Origin: Bradyrhizobium murdochi
Lineage (GTDB): Bacteria > Pseudomonadota > Alphaproteobacteria > Rhizobiales > Xanthobacteraceae
Direction of reading: 5' to 3'
DNA length: 64,000 nt
Assembly: GCF_000472965.1 (NCBI RefSeq)
Contig: NZ_AXAU01000003.1
Location: 62,269-126,268, forward strand
A program made the position numbers and the translations under genes. A model generated the notes under the pieces. The model was given only the letters and a program-made list of their open reading frames with translations. It made no database searches and was not told the origin of the DNA. Numbering within the stretch: position 1 is the stretch's first letter; each line of letters starts with the position of its first letter. Below are positions 7,314 to 16,589 of this stretch, piece by piece.

Positions 7314-8501
7314 ATGCATCCGTCAATGAAGGCCGAGCTCGCCGCGCGCGACCGCGATCTCCGACTCTGTCTCCTGCTTGGCATCGCGGCCTGGTTTCTC
7401 TTTCTGGATCACGTCCCGCACAATGCGGTCAGCCTGCTGACCATGCGCAATTTCGGCTTCAGCGGCGCTACCGACCTGTTTGTATTTATCGGCGGCTACA
7501 TGGCCGCGATCCTCTATGGAAAGATGATGCTGGAACGCGGTTTGGTCGTGTCGGCGACCCGCGTTTTCAAGCGCCTGTGGCAACTTTACGCCACTTACGT
7601 CGTTTTGTTCGTGATCTATATCGAACTGATCGGATATGTCGCGCGCAGATCCCGCGCCCCCGAACTGATCGGCGAGTTCAATGTTACGGGGATCGTCGAC
7701 CATGCGATCCGGACGCTGATTCACGGCCTGCTGCTTCAGGCCAAGCCGCTCAATCTCGACGTGCTGCAACTGTTCATCGTGCTGATGGCGTTCTTTCCGA
7801 TCGTGCTGTTCGGCATGATGCGGCGGCCGAACCTCACGATCGCCGGATCGTTTGGTCTCTACTTCGCATCCCGCCTGCTCGACTGGAATCTGTCTTCGTT
7901 TCCGGACGGACGCTGGCATCTCAACCCGTTCTCCTGGCAGCTCCTGTTTGTGCTCGGCGCCTGGTTTGCGCTGGGCGGTGCCAGCCAGGTGCACGCCATA
8001 CGCACCCTACAGGGCCTCGCAATCCTGCGCACCGCGGCGTGGCTGTACCTGCTCTTTGCGCTGGTCGTCACCGTTGCAGGGAAGTTTCCGCAAGCTGGCA
8101 TTGTGCCGGATTTCCTGCGCGATATCTTTCCTTCGAACGATGGGGAGAACCTTGCCCCCTACAGGGTGCTTCATTTCCTGGCGCTGGCCTTTCTCTTTAC
8201 CTACATGGTGCCGCGGAGCTGGCGCGGCTTCCGATGGCAGGCGTTACAGCCGATCATGAAGTGCGGCGAGGAATGGCTGGCCGTGTTTTGCGCCGGGGTG
8301 TTTCTCTCGTTTGCCGCGCATCTCGTCCTGATCACAGGCCCGGATTCGCTTGCCCTGCATGTCCTGGTCAGCTTCGCCGGGATTTCGATCATGATAGCCA
8401 TCGCCTACTATGTGTCGTGGTCCAAACAGCAGGATCACAAGCCCGCATTCCGGACCCGGGGAATGACGGAGCTGCCGAAGGAAGGCCGGTTCGCGAAGTA
8501 G
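7314..8501 (+). CDS. OpgC-family membrane protein (glucan or polysaccharide acyltransferase type)
   Basis: A polytopic membrane protein of 395 aa with about ten hydrophobic segments. The N-terminus (RLCLLLGIAAWFLFLDHVPH, then FGFSGATDLFVFIGGYMAA) matches the OpgC family, which adds succinyl groups to osmoregulated periplasmic glucans in Proteobacteria. The role in this organism is inferred from the family only; no opgG or opgH is present nearby. ATG 7314 is used, and a second ATG four codons later is equally possible. Two GATTC sites (7270-7274, 7277-7281) lie just upstream, which could make it a CcrM/GcrA-sensitive promoter. Confidence 0.8.
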   Translation: MHPSMKAELAARDRDLRLCLLLGIAAWFLFLDHVPHNAVSLLTMRNFGFSGATDLFVFIGGYMAAILYGKMMLERGLVVSATRVFKRLWQLYATYVVLFVIYIELIGYVARRSRAPELIGEFNVTGIVDHAIRTLIHGLLLQAKPLNLDVLQLFIVLMAFFPIVLFGMMRRPNLTIAGSFGLYFASRLLDWNLSSFPDGRWHLNPFSWQLLFVLGAWFALGGASQVHAIRTLQGLAILRTAAWLYLLFALVVTVAGKFPQAGIVPDFLRDIFPSNDGENLAPYRVLHFLALAFLFTYMVPRSWRGFRWQALQPIMKCGEEWLAVFCAGVFLSFAAHLVLITGPDSLALHVLVSFAGISIMIAIAYYVSWSKQQDHKPAFRTRGMTELPKEGRFAK

Positions 8502-8543
8502 TTTGCGCCGGCATCTTGCCTTCCGCCCCCGCACCGCGGTCCC

Positions 8544-8879
8544 TCAATCCACAGGGAACGCCCCTTTCAGCCGCGTCTCACTGTCGCCCAACATGGCGGC
8601 GTCGAACCTGCCTTCGGCCGACGCCGCCATGGCGCAAGTGAAGATGCGATAGAACTGCGCTCCGTCGAAGGCGACCAGCAGCAGATCGACGCCGGCATTG
8701 AGCGCCTCGACTACTGCCGTGCAGACATTGCGTTGATAGATTGCCCCCATCACGAGGTCGTCGGTCATGATGACACCCTGATAGCTCCATTTTTTGCGAA
8801 TGATGCCGTCGACGACGCGTTTGGAATGCGACGCGGCGCGGTCCGGGTCGACGGACGTCAGCGTCACATGCCCGATCAT
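8544..8879 (-). pseudogene. GH3 glycosidase, C-terminal fragment after frameshift
   Basis: A 111-codon frame beginning at an ATG that overlaps the TGA of the upstream fragment. It continues the GH3 (NagZ-like) fold directly: MIGHVTLTSVDP corresponds to the strand after the active-site loop, and GVIMTDDLVM carries the Asp (position 40 of this fragment) that is the catalytic nucleophile in NagZ-type enzymes. Alone it would lack most of the barrel. It could be rescued only by ribosomal frameshifting or by reconstitution of two chains. Confidence 0.65.
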
Positions 8880-9844
8880 CAGTTGCCTTTCGTGCCGGCC
8901 AGCACTTTCCTGAATGGAATCCAGTCCGACGCTTCGAGTTCATCGAGCGGCGTATCCAAGTCAGCGCTGAAATGATGAGTATCGGCTCGCACGCGGCCGA
9001 GCCCCGGAAAATGCTTGACAGCCGCTCCAACGCCGGACGCTTCGAGGCCGTTCACATAAGCTCGTGCGATCTCGGCGACGACCGCCGGATCATCGGAAAT
9101 CGCGCGGCGGCCGATCAGCGTATTGAAGTCGAACCGGCTACGCTTCAGTTCAGGTCGCAAATCCAGCACCGGCGCAAGATTCAGGCTGACGCCGAGCGCC
9201 GCCAGTTCCTGCCCATGAGTGCGCCCGAACGTTTGTGCTTTCTCGGCGCGCACGTCCGGCGCCAGGCTCGCAAGCGTCGATAGCGCCGGCAGCTTGGTCA
9301 AAGGCGGCGCCAGATGCGATACGATACCGCCTTCCTGGTCGGCCGCGACGATCAGGGGCGGCAGGCCGGCAGCGTGCCGCTTTGCCTGTAGCGCCGAAAT
9401 CTCCTCTTTCAGACGCGTCGCCGACGATCCCGCGACATTGTGCTTGGTGATGTAGACGCCGGATATCAGGCCCTTCTCGGCGAGAACTGAAACCTCCGGG
9501 AATGACGAGTAGCCAACGATAAAATGTTTTCCAAGGCTGCGGACCTGTGCAGCATCTGCCCGCAGAACCCGTTGCTTGCGCCATTCAAACGCAGCATGCG
9601 CACCGAGCATCGACAGCAATGGCAGGCACCACAGCAGTGTGAGCGCCCTTCCCGCGACGCCTCTTCTCCAATAGCCGCGACGGATGAGCAAGACGGCGAC
9701 AACCACGCTCGCAGTAGCCAGAGCGATGTTTCCCGTTCCCCGCAGCGAAATCAGATAGGGATCGTTCTTGTTCGCAGCAGCGAAAACGAAGGCTATTCCA
9801 GCGAGCCAGACCAGGATCAGGCCGATACGTTTGAGACTTTGCAT
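8879..9844 (-). pseudogene. GH3 glycosidase (NagZ-like), N-terminal fragment ending at a frameshift
   Basis: Two or three N-terminal membrane segments (about residues 5-23, 38-55, 66-85) lead into a glycoside hydrolase family 3 barrel with the hallmark KHFPGLGRVRADTH. The Asp-Thr-His at residues 288-290 corresponds to the acid/base dyad of NagZ beta-N-acetylglucosaminidases. The frame stops at TGA within the barrel at ...LAGTKGN, and the missing sequence follows in the next frame (8544-8879). The start could be ATG 9844 or ATG 9886; neither has a good Shine-Dalgarno. Either the gene is broken, the base call is wrong, or the join is recoded. An intact enzyme would act on cell-wall amino sugars in the periplasm, tethered to the inner membrane. 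Confidence 0.65.
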
Positions 9845-10138
9845 GAAAATGATGGGAGTTTGGGCAAGGGGATCAGACGAGACCATCGCCCGTATCAAAC
9901 TTGTCTCGCCGGCGCGAGCGCATAACCGCACCTGCACGGAAACTGCAGAAAAATCCTGAACTCTTGCAGACGGCGCTCCAACCAATTGCACAACCGCGCC
10001 AGATAGTCCGTCTTGCAACTCAGCGGCGGTCTTCGAATGCCTGTTCCCACAAGATTAGCTAACGACGGGTGGTGGCTTTGCGAGCGACCCGCGACGGCGC
10101 TGATTTGCAATTTTCCTCTCCAGACAGGTAGCGCAACA

Positions 10139-11629
10139 ATGACCGACCTAACCACGCCGGCATCCGATGCAGGCTCCGCTCAGGCGAGTCCGCTCCCGGT
10201 CAAACCCGCGATTGCCGTGGCGCTGGCGGCCCTGACCGACTGGTTGTTCTACGGCCAACAAATCGGAATTTCTGCGGTCGTCTTTGCGCTCGCGCTGGCT
10301 CTGGGCTCACTCACCGCCAACTTCGCAACGTTGAACAGAAGTCGGATGCTGCTGGCCGGCGTGCTCGTGTTGGCCGGACTTGTACCGGCTATCGAGGAAT
10401 TCAACGCGGCTTCTCTGGCCTTCATGATTCTGGCGCTCGGCGTTGGTCTGTTGCTGACCACCAACCTGCAAAGGTACAAGCTCAGTGAACAGGCGGCGGC
10501 GTTATGCGATCTGTTTCTGGTCGGTCCCTTCAGGCTTTTTCGGGATGCCATAGGCTTGTTCAATCTGCCGACACTGAAGACTGGTCTTACGATATGGTTC
10601 ATTCCCGTGGCCCTCGGCGGCATCTTCGTTCTTCTTCTGGTGTCGGCAAACCCATTGCTGGAGAAGTGGATCCGCGTGATGAACCCGGGCGACGCCGCCT
10701 CTTATCTGAGCCTGCGTCGGATATTGTTCTGGGCTGTGGCGCTGTCGATCATATGGCCCTTCATCCATGTCTGGTGGCGCAGCAAGATGGCGGTTTCGTC
10801 CGCCCTGGTCGAAGCAGCGGTTCTGGACCGGGCGCCACGATCGGACCGGATGGAGTTTTTCGGCGTCGCGACGATCCTGCGTTCGCTGATTCTGTTCAAC
10901 TTGCTGTTTGCTGTTCAAACCATCCTCGATGCGATCTATCTCTGGGGCAACGTGGCCTTGCCCGCCGATATCAGCTACGCCTCCTACGCCCATCGAGGCG
11001 CCTATCCCCTCATTGTCACGGCGCTTCTGGCGGCAAGCTTCGTTCTGGCCGCGATGAGACCAGGTGGGCCGGCCGAGCAATCGAAAGTGATTCGGCCGCT
11101 GGTCTATCTATGGGTGGCGCAGAATGTTCTGCTGGTGATGTCGTCGATCCTGCGCCTCGATCTTTATGTCCAAATCTATCTGCTGACCTGGTGGCGCGTC
11201 GCGGCCTTCATCTGGATGGTACTGGTCGCGTTGGGCCTCGTGCTCATCGTCGCCCGCATCGTGCTGAACCGTTCGAATGATTGGCTGATCCGCGCCAACC
11301 TGATCACCCTGACGGCAACTCTCTACATCTGTTCACTGGTGAATTTCACCGCCATCGTCGCCGACTATAATGTCAGCCATAGCCGCGAAGCGGGCGGCAA
11401 AGGAGTGTGGATCGATATGAACTATTTGCTATCCCTCGGGCCGCAGGCATTGCCTGCCATCGACCGCGCCACGGCCCTTCGCGGGTTCGATCCGGCCCTT
11501 GTTTCCCGCCGTAGTTGCCTTGTAGAACAACTAGCGAAAGAGACCGCTTCCTGGCGCTCCTGGGGCTTTCGGAGTTGGCGCCTCCAGCGTGCCCTGGAAG
11601 CCCAACCGAAGAGTTCGACCACAGGTTAG
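10139..11629 (+). CDS. DUF4173-type polytopic membrane protein
   Basis: A 496-aa integral membrane protein with about a dozen hydrophobic segments. The frame is open further upstream, but this ATG begins a normal hydrophilic N-terminal tail (MTDLTTPASDAGSAQA). The sequence WVAQNVLLVMSSILRLDLYV followed by VLIVARIVLNRSN is what I remember of DUF4173 proteins, whose function is not established. It is followed after 34 bp by a response regulator and histidine kinase on the same strand, so it may be an operon partner or accessory sensor of that system. Confidence 0.7.
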   Translation: MTDLTTPASDAGSAQASPLPVKPAIAVALAALTDWLFYGQQIGISAVVFALALALGSLTANFATLNRSRMLLAGVLVLAGLVPAIEEFNAASLAFMILALGVGLLLTTNLQRYKLSEQAAALCDLFLVGPFRLFRDAIGLFNLPTLKTGLTIWFIPVALGGIFVLLLVSANPLLEKWIRVMNPGDAASYLSLRRILFWAVALSIIWPFIHVWWRSKMAVSSALVEAAVLDRAPRSDRMEFFGVATILRSLILFNLLFAVQTILDAIYLWGNVALPADISYASYAHRGAYPLIVTALLAASFVLAAMRPGGPAEQSKVIRPLVYLWVAQNVLLVMSSILRLDLYVQIYLLTWWRVAAFIWMVLVALGLVLIVARIVLNRSNDWLIRANLITLTATLYICSLVNFTAIVADYNVSHSREAGGKGVWIDMNYLLSLGPQALPAIDRATALRGFDPALVSRRSCLVEQLAKETASWRSWGFRSWRLQRALEAQPKSSTTG

Positions 11630-11663
11630 TTCGACTGCAAGCCGATTGCGCCGGGAGAGACGT

Positions 11664-12368
11664 TTGACGCACCGCATTCTCATCGTTGACGATGACCTTC
11701 ATATACGCGAGGTCATCCGGGTTGCACTAAGGAAAGCCGGAATGACCGTCTTTGAAGCGCGCGACGGCAAGGAAGCGTTGACCCGCTTTGCCGCCGACAA
11801 GCCGGATCTGATCATTCTGGATATCGGCATGCCGGAATTCGACGGCCTGGACGTCTGCCGCGAAATACGAAAAACCTCAGACGTTCCGATCCTGTTTCTC
11901 TCTGCGCGCGACGACGAGATCGATCGCGTACTGGGCCTGGAGATCGGTGGTGACGACTATGTCACCAAGCCCTTCAGCCCGCGCGAACTCGTAGCGAGGG
12001 TAAACGTCATCCTGCGCCGCATCATCTCGCGCGGGCAGGACGCAAAGGCGTCCACTGCCACGCTGTCGCAAGGCAAATTGTTCGTCGATCCCGGCCAGCA
12101 TATTGCCGAGTTTGCGGGCAAGCCGCTGCGCCTGACGGCCATCGAGTTTGGAATCCTCAGGGCATTCCTGACACGGCCAACGCTCGTTTTCAGCCGCGAG
12201 CAGATCATGAGCGCCGCCTATCAGCTCAACATCCAGGTGTCGGATCGCACCATCGACAGCCACATCCGCAATATCCGCGCCAAGCTGTCCGCCGTGAACT
12301 GCGACAACGTCATCGAAACCATACACGGCGTCGGCTTCAAGCTCGGGCGATGCGAGCTCCAGGCATGA
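11664..12368 (+). CDS. OmpR-family response regulator
   Basis: A 234-aa regulator with a receiver domain (ILIVDDDLHIREVIRVALRKAG, phospho-acceptor Asp53 in LIILDIGMPEFDG, Lys in VTKPFSPREL) and a C-terminal winged-helix DNA-binding domain (LTAIEFGILRAFLTRPTLVF ... DRTIDSHIRNIRAKL). The start is TTG at 11664, with GGGAGA about 5 bases before it; this removes an unrelated N-terminal extension. Its last bases overlap the ATG of the kinase gene (ATGA), so the two are coupled. The input signal cannot be read from the sequence. Confidence 0.9.
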   Translation: MTHRILIVDDDLHIREVIRVALRKAGMTVFEARDGKEALTRFAADKPDLIILDIGMPEFDGLDVCREIRKTSDVPILFLSARDDEIDRVLGLEIGGDDYVTKPFSPRELVARVNVILRRIISRGQDAKASTATLSQGKLFVDPGQHIAEFAGKPLRLTAIEFGILRAFLTRPTLVFSREQIMSAAYQLNIQVSDRTIDSHIRNIRAKLSAVNCDNVIETIHGVGFKLGRCELQA

Positions 12369-13957
12369 TTCCTCGCAAGGCTGAAAAATGGCGGCCGTCG
12401 GTAGGACAGGTCATTTTTGCCGCGCTCGCCGCTGCGGCGACACTGCCGCTGGTCGGGCTATTCTTCTTCCGCCTCTATGACAATCAGCTCATTCACCAAA
12501 CCCAGGCCGAGCTGATCGCGCAAAGCCGGGTACTTGCCGCGGTCTATGCCCGGGAAGTGGAAACCCGCCTTAACGCCGGCATTGCGCTCGGCGCCGAAAT
12601 TCCGCCCGAGGCGCGCCTGGGCCGGGAAGACCAGCTTACGCCGATCCGACCCGCGCTCGATCTCGCTGCCGGCGCCGACCTACTTCGGCGACGGCCTGAC
12701 GCACTTCCAGCAAGCGCGCCCGCATCGCAACCCTATGTCGAGATCGGCTCGCGGCTGACGCCGATTATCCGGGAAACTCAGAAAGTCACGCTGGCCGGCT
12801 TCCGCATCCTCGACCCCCATGGCGTTGTGATTGCCGGCCGCGACGAGGTAGGCCAATCGCTCGCCCATATCGAGGAGATAGCCACGGCGCTCAAAGGACA
12901 ATATCGGGCGGCCCTGCGGATTCGCAAACCCGACAAGCCTCCTCCTCCGATCTATTCGATCAGCCGCGGCGTCGGCGTCCACGTGTTCTCGGCAATGCCT
13001 GTTGTCGTCAACAACCGCGTCGCGGGCGTGATCTATACGTCGAGGACCCCGAGCAACATCTTCGACCATCTCTATCAGGAACGCGGCAAGTTCATTCTGG
13101 CGGCACTTGCGGTTGTTTTCGCGACCATCTTTATCGGACTGGTGTTCTCCCGAACCATCACCCGCCCGATGCGCGAGCTGGTCGATCGAGCCGCGCGCAT
13201 CGGCCGTGGCGATCGCGATGCATTTCGGCCCCTCGCCCATTACGGCACGCGCGAGTTTGCCCAGTTGTCGCACAGTTTTCTCGACATGGCCGAACAATTG
13301 TCACGGCGGTCGGATTACATCGCGACCTTCTCGGCGCACCTTACCCACGAATTGAAGTCGCCGCTGACATCGATCAAGGGTGCCGCCGAACTACTGCTGG
13401 ATTCCCTGCAGAGCAAGGCAGACACCCTCACCCGGATGGAGCAGAAGAATTTCATATCGAACATTTTGGGCGATACCGGGCGCCTGGAAGCCATGACCCA
13501 GCGCTTACGCGAACTGGCGCGCGCCGAGGCTGCACCTCAGAACGAGCAGACCGATCTGTCGCAGGTCATCGGCGGATTGAAGAGCCGGTTTCCGACACGC
13601 GCGATCGACGCAACGGGGTGCCTGGATCGCTCGATCGGCATGTCCAGCGAAAAGGCGCTGATCGTGTTGTCGCATCTGACCGACAACGCCATCCGTCATA
13701 ACGCCAAGGCCGTGCGCCTCGAAGCGGCCGAGGAAAACGGATCCGTCAGGATGGTAGTCAGAAATGACGGCGATCCAATATCCGAAGCGAATCGGGAGAA
13801 GATCTTCGACGCTTTCTTCACCACGCGCCGCGACACCGGCGGCACGGGAATGGGACTCTCGATCGTCCAGGCTATCATGGCCAGCCACGGCGGATCGATC
13901 CGGCTTTTGTCATCCGACAAGGGCGTCGCGTTCGAGCTGCAGTTTCCGGCCGCCTGA
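12365..13957 (+). CDS. Membrane sensor histidine kinase, partner of the adjacent OmpR-type regulator
   Basis: A 530-aa kinase with a first membrane segment at about residues 17-38 and a periplasmic sensor region of about 200 aa. A second membrane segment (FILAALAVVFATIFIGLVF) follows, then HAMP, HisKA with the H-box HLTHELKSPLTSIKG (His328) and a HATPase domain with N-box LTDNAIRHN and the G-box TGGTGMGLSIVQ. The sensor region contains the stretch YSISRGVGVHVFSAMPVVVN, which resembles a CHASE/CreC-like extracytoplasmic domain. The ATG sits in the ATGA overlap with the response regulator gene. It probably signals to that regulator; the ligand is unknown. Confidence 0.88.
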   Translation: MIPRKAEKWRPSVGQVIFAALAAAATLPLVGLFFFRLYDNQLIHQTQAELIAQSRVLAAVYAREVETRLNAGIALGAEIPPEARLGREDQLTPIRPALDLAAGADLLRRRPDALPASAPASQPYVEIGSRLTPIIRETQKVTLAGFRILDPHGVVIAGRDEVGQSLAHIEEIATALKGQYRAALRIRKPDKPPPPIYSISRGVGVHVFSAMPVVVNNRVAGVIYTSRTPSNIFDHLYQERGKFILAALAVVFATIFIGLVFSRTITRPMRELVDRAARIGRGDRDAFRPLAHYGTREFAQLSHSFLDMAEQLSRRSDYIATFSAHLTHELKSPLTSIKGAAELLLDSLQSKADTLTRMEQKNFISNILGDTGRLEAMTQRLRELARAEAAPQNEQTDLSQVIGGLKSRFPTRAIDATGCLDRSIGMSSEKALIVLSHLTDNAIRHNAKAVRLEAAEENGSVRMVVRNDGDPISEANREKIFDAFFTTRRDTGGTGMGLSIVQAIMASHGGSIRLLSSDKGVAFELQFPAA

Positions 13958-13991
13958 AGTCCGTCAGACGCGCGAAGCGCAGGGAGAGAGG

Positions 13992-14834
13992 CTACAGCAT
14001 CGGCAACCCCCGCGGCTTGGGGCCGCGCGGAAAAGCCTTGTCGAGCGCGGCAATATCGGCCTCGCTCAACTTCAAGTCTCCCGCCCGCGCATTCTCGGCC
14101 GCGTGTTCCGCGCTGGAGGCTTTCGGAATCGCGAGCACTGACGCCGTACGCGTGAGAAACGCCAACGCTACCTGGCGCCGGGTCGCCTTGTGTGCATCGG
14201 CAATCGCTTGCAGCACCTCGCCGCCCTTGCTGCGCGGCGACGGAAAGTCATTGTGGCCGAACGGCGAATAGGCGACGACGGCGACGCCATGCCTCTCGCA
14301 CCACGGGATCACGGCATGCTCGATCGCGCGCTCCCGCAGGTGATAGAGCACCTGGTTGCAGGCGATCTTGCCCTTGCCTGCGATATCGACGAGTTCGTCG
14401 AGATCATCTGAATCAAAATTGCTGACGCCCCAGGAACGGATCTTTCCGCTCGTCACCAGTTCCTCGAACGCCGCTACCGTCTCCTCGAACGGATAGGAGC
14501 CGCGCCAGTGCAGCAGGTAGCAGTCGAGATAATCGGCCTTCAGCCGCTTCAGCGAGCGCTCGCAGGCGGTGATGGTGCCGCGCCGCGAGGCGTTGCTCGG
14601 CAACACCTTTGAGACCAGGAAGAGCTTTTCCCGCGGCAGCCCCGCGATCGCGTCGGCAATCACGGGCTCGGCATCGCCATACATTTCAGCGGTGTCGATA
14701 TGGGTCATGCCGGCTTCGATGCCACGACGCAGCGCCGCAATCGCGGCCTTGCGGTCGCCGTGGTCGAGATACCAGGTGCCCTGCCCGATCACGGAGACGT
14801 CGGGGCCGTTGGTACCGAATTTTCTTGTTTGCAA
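13992..14834 (-). CDS. Aldo/keto reductase
   Basis: A (beta/alpha)8 oxidoreductase of about 280 aa. Visible features are the first strand (VSVIGQGTWYLD), the Asp/Tyr active-site block (THIDTAEMYGD), the Lys in KVLPS and the DCYLLHW motif. It reduces carbonyls with NADPH; the substrate is not predictable. The TTG at 14834 gives the canonical start (QTRKFGTNGPDVSVIG), with GAGG 5 bases upstream. An ATG at 14870 would add 12 residues and has no Shine-Dalgarno. It is convergent with the histidine kinase. A repeat element lies immediately upstream. Confidence 0.85.
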   Translation of the reverse strand: MQTRKFGTNGPDVSVIGQGTWYLDHGDRKAAIAALRRGIEAGMTHIDTAEMYGDAEPVIADAIAGLPREKLFLVSKVLPSNASRRGTITACERSLKRLKADYLDCYLLHWRGSYPFEETVAAFEELVTSGKIRSWGVSNFDSDDLDELVDIAGKGKIACNQVLYHLRERAIEHAVIPWCERHGVAVVAYSPFGHNDFPSPRSKGGEVLQAIADAHKATRRQVALAFLTRTASVLAIPKASSAEHAAENARAGDLKLSEADIAALDKAFPRGPKPRGLPML

Positions 14835-14900
14835 GGTCGCCTCGTTCGTCCATGGAGCCGCGCGGACCATAGACGAAACGGGCGATGATGTCTCCACAAT

Positions 14901-15040
14901 GTCGTCCCTGCGAAAGCAGCGATCCATAACCACGAAGGTCAGATACGAAGGAAACTGCGGCCGCAGCGCCGCGCCACAACCCACATTTATGGTTATGGGT
15001 CCCGGCCTGATGCGCAATTGCGCATGAGGGCCGGGACGAC
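14901..15040. repeat. Intergenic dispersed-repeat element (GTCGTCCC...GGGACGAC ends)
   Basis: About 140 bp between the aldo/keto reductase start and the amiE end, bounded by inverted GTCGTCCC and GGGACGAC. It holds inner complementary parts (ATAACCA and TGGTTAT) and a perfect palindrome ATGCGCAATTGCGCAT. It resembles a repeat family I associate with Bradyrhizobium-group genomes. Only one copy is seen here. Confidence 0.55.
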
Positions 15041-15066
15041 CTTCGAATGTGTGGCACGCTGACCGG

Positions 15067-16107
15067 CTAGTAATTACTTGCCGTCGCCTCGTTCGGGATA
15101 CCATCGATCGGGCATTCGTCGGTGCCGACGGTCGAGCGCGTCATCGCTTCGACCATCTCACGCGTCCCTTCGGGGTCGGCGATCCACTTCGCATAGAAAT
15201 CGTAGGGACAGGCCGCGAGGCCGCGCGCGCCTTCGCCGGAATTGATCATGCCGGTATAGCCGCGGTGCAGCAGCTTGAAGAGATGGTTCTGCGACTGGCC
15301 GTTGCGGCGCGCGTCGCGGATCAGGCTCTTCGACAATCCCGCGTACTGAATGCCGTATTCCTCCTCGCCTGTCTCGCCGAGTGTGCGGCCGTCGAAGCCG
15401 ATGATCGCGGAATGGCCGAAATAGGAATAGACGCCGTCAAAGCCTGCAGCGTTGGCGACCGCGACATAGACATTGTTGGCCCAGGCCATCGCCTTGGAAA
15501 TCAGGATCTGCTGTTCCTTGGCTGGATACATGTAGCCTTGGCAGCGCACGATCAGCTCGGCGCCCTTCATGGCGCAGTCGCGCCAGATCTCCGGAAAGTT
15601 GCCGTCGTCGCAGATGATCAGGCTGACCTTCAGGCCCTTGGGGCCTTCGGAAACATAGGTGCAATTGCCTGGGTACCAGCCTTCGATTGGCACCCACGGC
15701 ATGATCTTGCGGTATTTCTGGACGATCTCGCCCTTGTCGTTCATCAGGATCAAGGTGTTGTACGGCGCCTTGTGCGGGTGCTCCTCGTGCCGCTCGCCGG
15801 TCAGCGAGAACACGCCCCAGACTTTTGCCTTGCGGCACGCTTCGGCAAAGATTTCCGTCTCGTCACCCGGAATCGACGACGCGGTCTCGTACATCTCCTT
15901 GGAGTCGTACATGATGCCGTGGGTGGAATATTCCGGGAAGATCACGAGATCCATGCCCGGCAGACCGAGCTTCATGCCGACGATCATGTCGGCGATCTTG
16001 CGGGCGTTGTCGAGCACCTCGGCCTTGGTGTGCAGACGCGGCATTTTGTAATTGACGACGGCGACGCCGACCGTGTCGTTGCTGGAAGATATGTCACCGT
16101 GAAGCAT
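15067..16107 (-). CDS. amiE: Aliphatic amidase
   Basis: A nitrilase-superfamily amidase of exactly 346 aa, the classic AmiE length. It hydrolyses short aliphatic amides to ammonia and a carboxylic acid. The catalytic triad falls at the reference positions: Glu59 (FPEYSTHG), Lys134 (YRKIMPW) and Cys166 ([11 protein letters not shown]). The ATG has AGAGG 8 bases upstream. It is the last gene of the minus-strand amide operon, after fmdB and fmdA. Its presence beside the uptake genes indicates that imported amides are used as a nitrogen source. Expected to be cytoplasmic and oligomeric. Confidence 0.95.
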   Translation of the reverse strand: MLHGDISSSNDTVGVAVVNYKMPRLHTKAEVLDNARKIADMIVGMKLGLPGMDLVIFPEYSTHGIMYDSKEMYETASSIPGDETEIFAEACRKAKVWGVFSLTGERHEEHPHKAPYNTLILMNDKGEIVQKYRKIMPWVPIEGWYPGNCTYVSEGPKGLKVSLIICDDGNFPEIWRDCAMKGAELIVRCQGYMYPAKEQQILISKAMAWANNVYVAVANAAGFDGVYSYFGHSAIIGFDGRTLGETGEEEYGIQYAGLSKSLIRDARRNGQSQNHLFKLLHRGYTGMINSGEGARGLAACPYDFYAKWIADPEGTREMVEAMTRSTVGTDECPIDGIPNEATASNY

Positions 16108-16150
16108 TGGGATCGCCTCTTGTTCTGGTTTGAGTTGGAAGGATCGAGCC

Positions 16151-16498
16151 TCAGTGGCTGATCATCCACGGGCGCGCGGTTGGAAAGCCCTTGGCGCCGC
16201 TCTTGGTCTTGGTCATGAGCCGAGCCGGCTTCTTCTTTCCGGTTGAACAGCAGCCACAGCCGGGACCGTGCAAAGCCTTGTATTCCGCTGATGTCTTCGG
16301 CGCATGGGCGCTGCGCTCGTTAGTGGCGATCGCCTTGCGCTTTTCTGATGGCATGCAGAAGAACGCCGGTGCGGTCAGGATCACGCGCGGCGATTCATTT
16401 TCGCAATTCGGACAGTCCTGCGGGTCGTCGCATTCGGCCATAGGCCGCATGTCCGTGAACGGGCCGCAGTCGTTGCAGAGATATTCGTAGACGGGCAT
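16151..16498 (-). CDS. fmdB: FmdB-type zinc ribbon protein
   Basis: A 115-aa protein with an N-terminal zinc ribbon: [12 protein letters not shown] supplies Cys8 and Cys11, and CPNC supplies Cys29 and Cys32. A low-complexity basic tail has another Cys group ([13 protein letters not shown]). FmdB proteins accompany formamidase genes and are thought to be regulatory, though this is not well established. The start is fixed by GAGG 7 bases upstream. It lies 91 bp after fmdA and 43 bp before amiE, on the same strand. Confidence 0.88.
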   Translation of the reverse strand: MPVYEYLCNDCGPFTDMRPMAECDDPQDCPNCENESPRVILTAPAFFCMPSEKRKAIATNERSAHAPKTSAEYKALHGPGCGCCSTGKKKPARLMTKTKSGAKGFPTARPWMISH

Positions 16499-16589
16499 CT
16501 GGTTTCCTCGCGATGTTTCCTTGTAGCTTCGCGACGGATGCGGGGCGGCGTGACACGCGGCGCCGTCCCGCACCCTTCCCGCGCGGGAA

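Noticed and set aside
15049-16161. 370-codon frame antisense to amiE
   Set aside because: AmiE has the exact catalytic triad positions and length; the opposing frame has none of the features of a gene.
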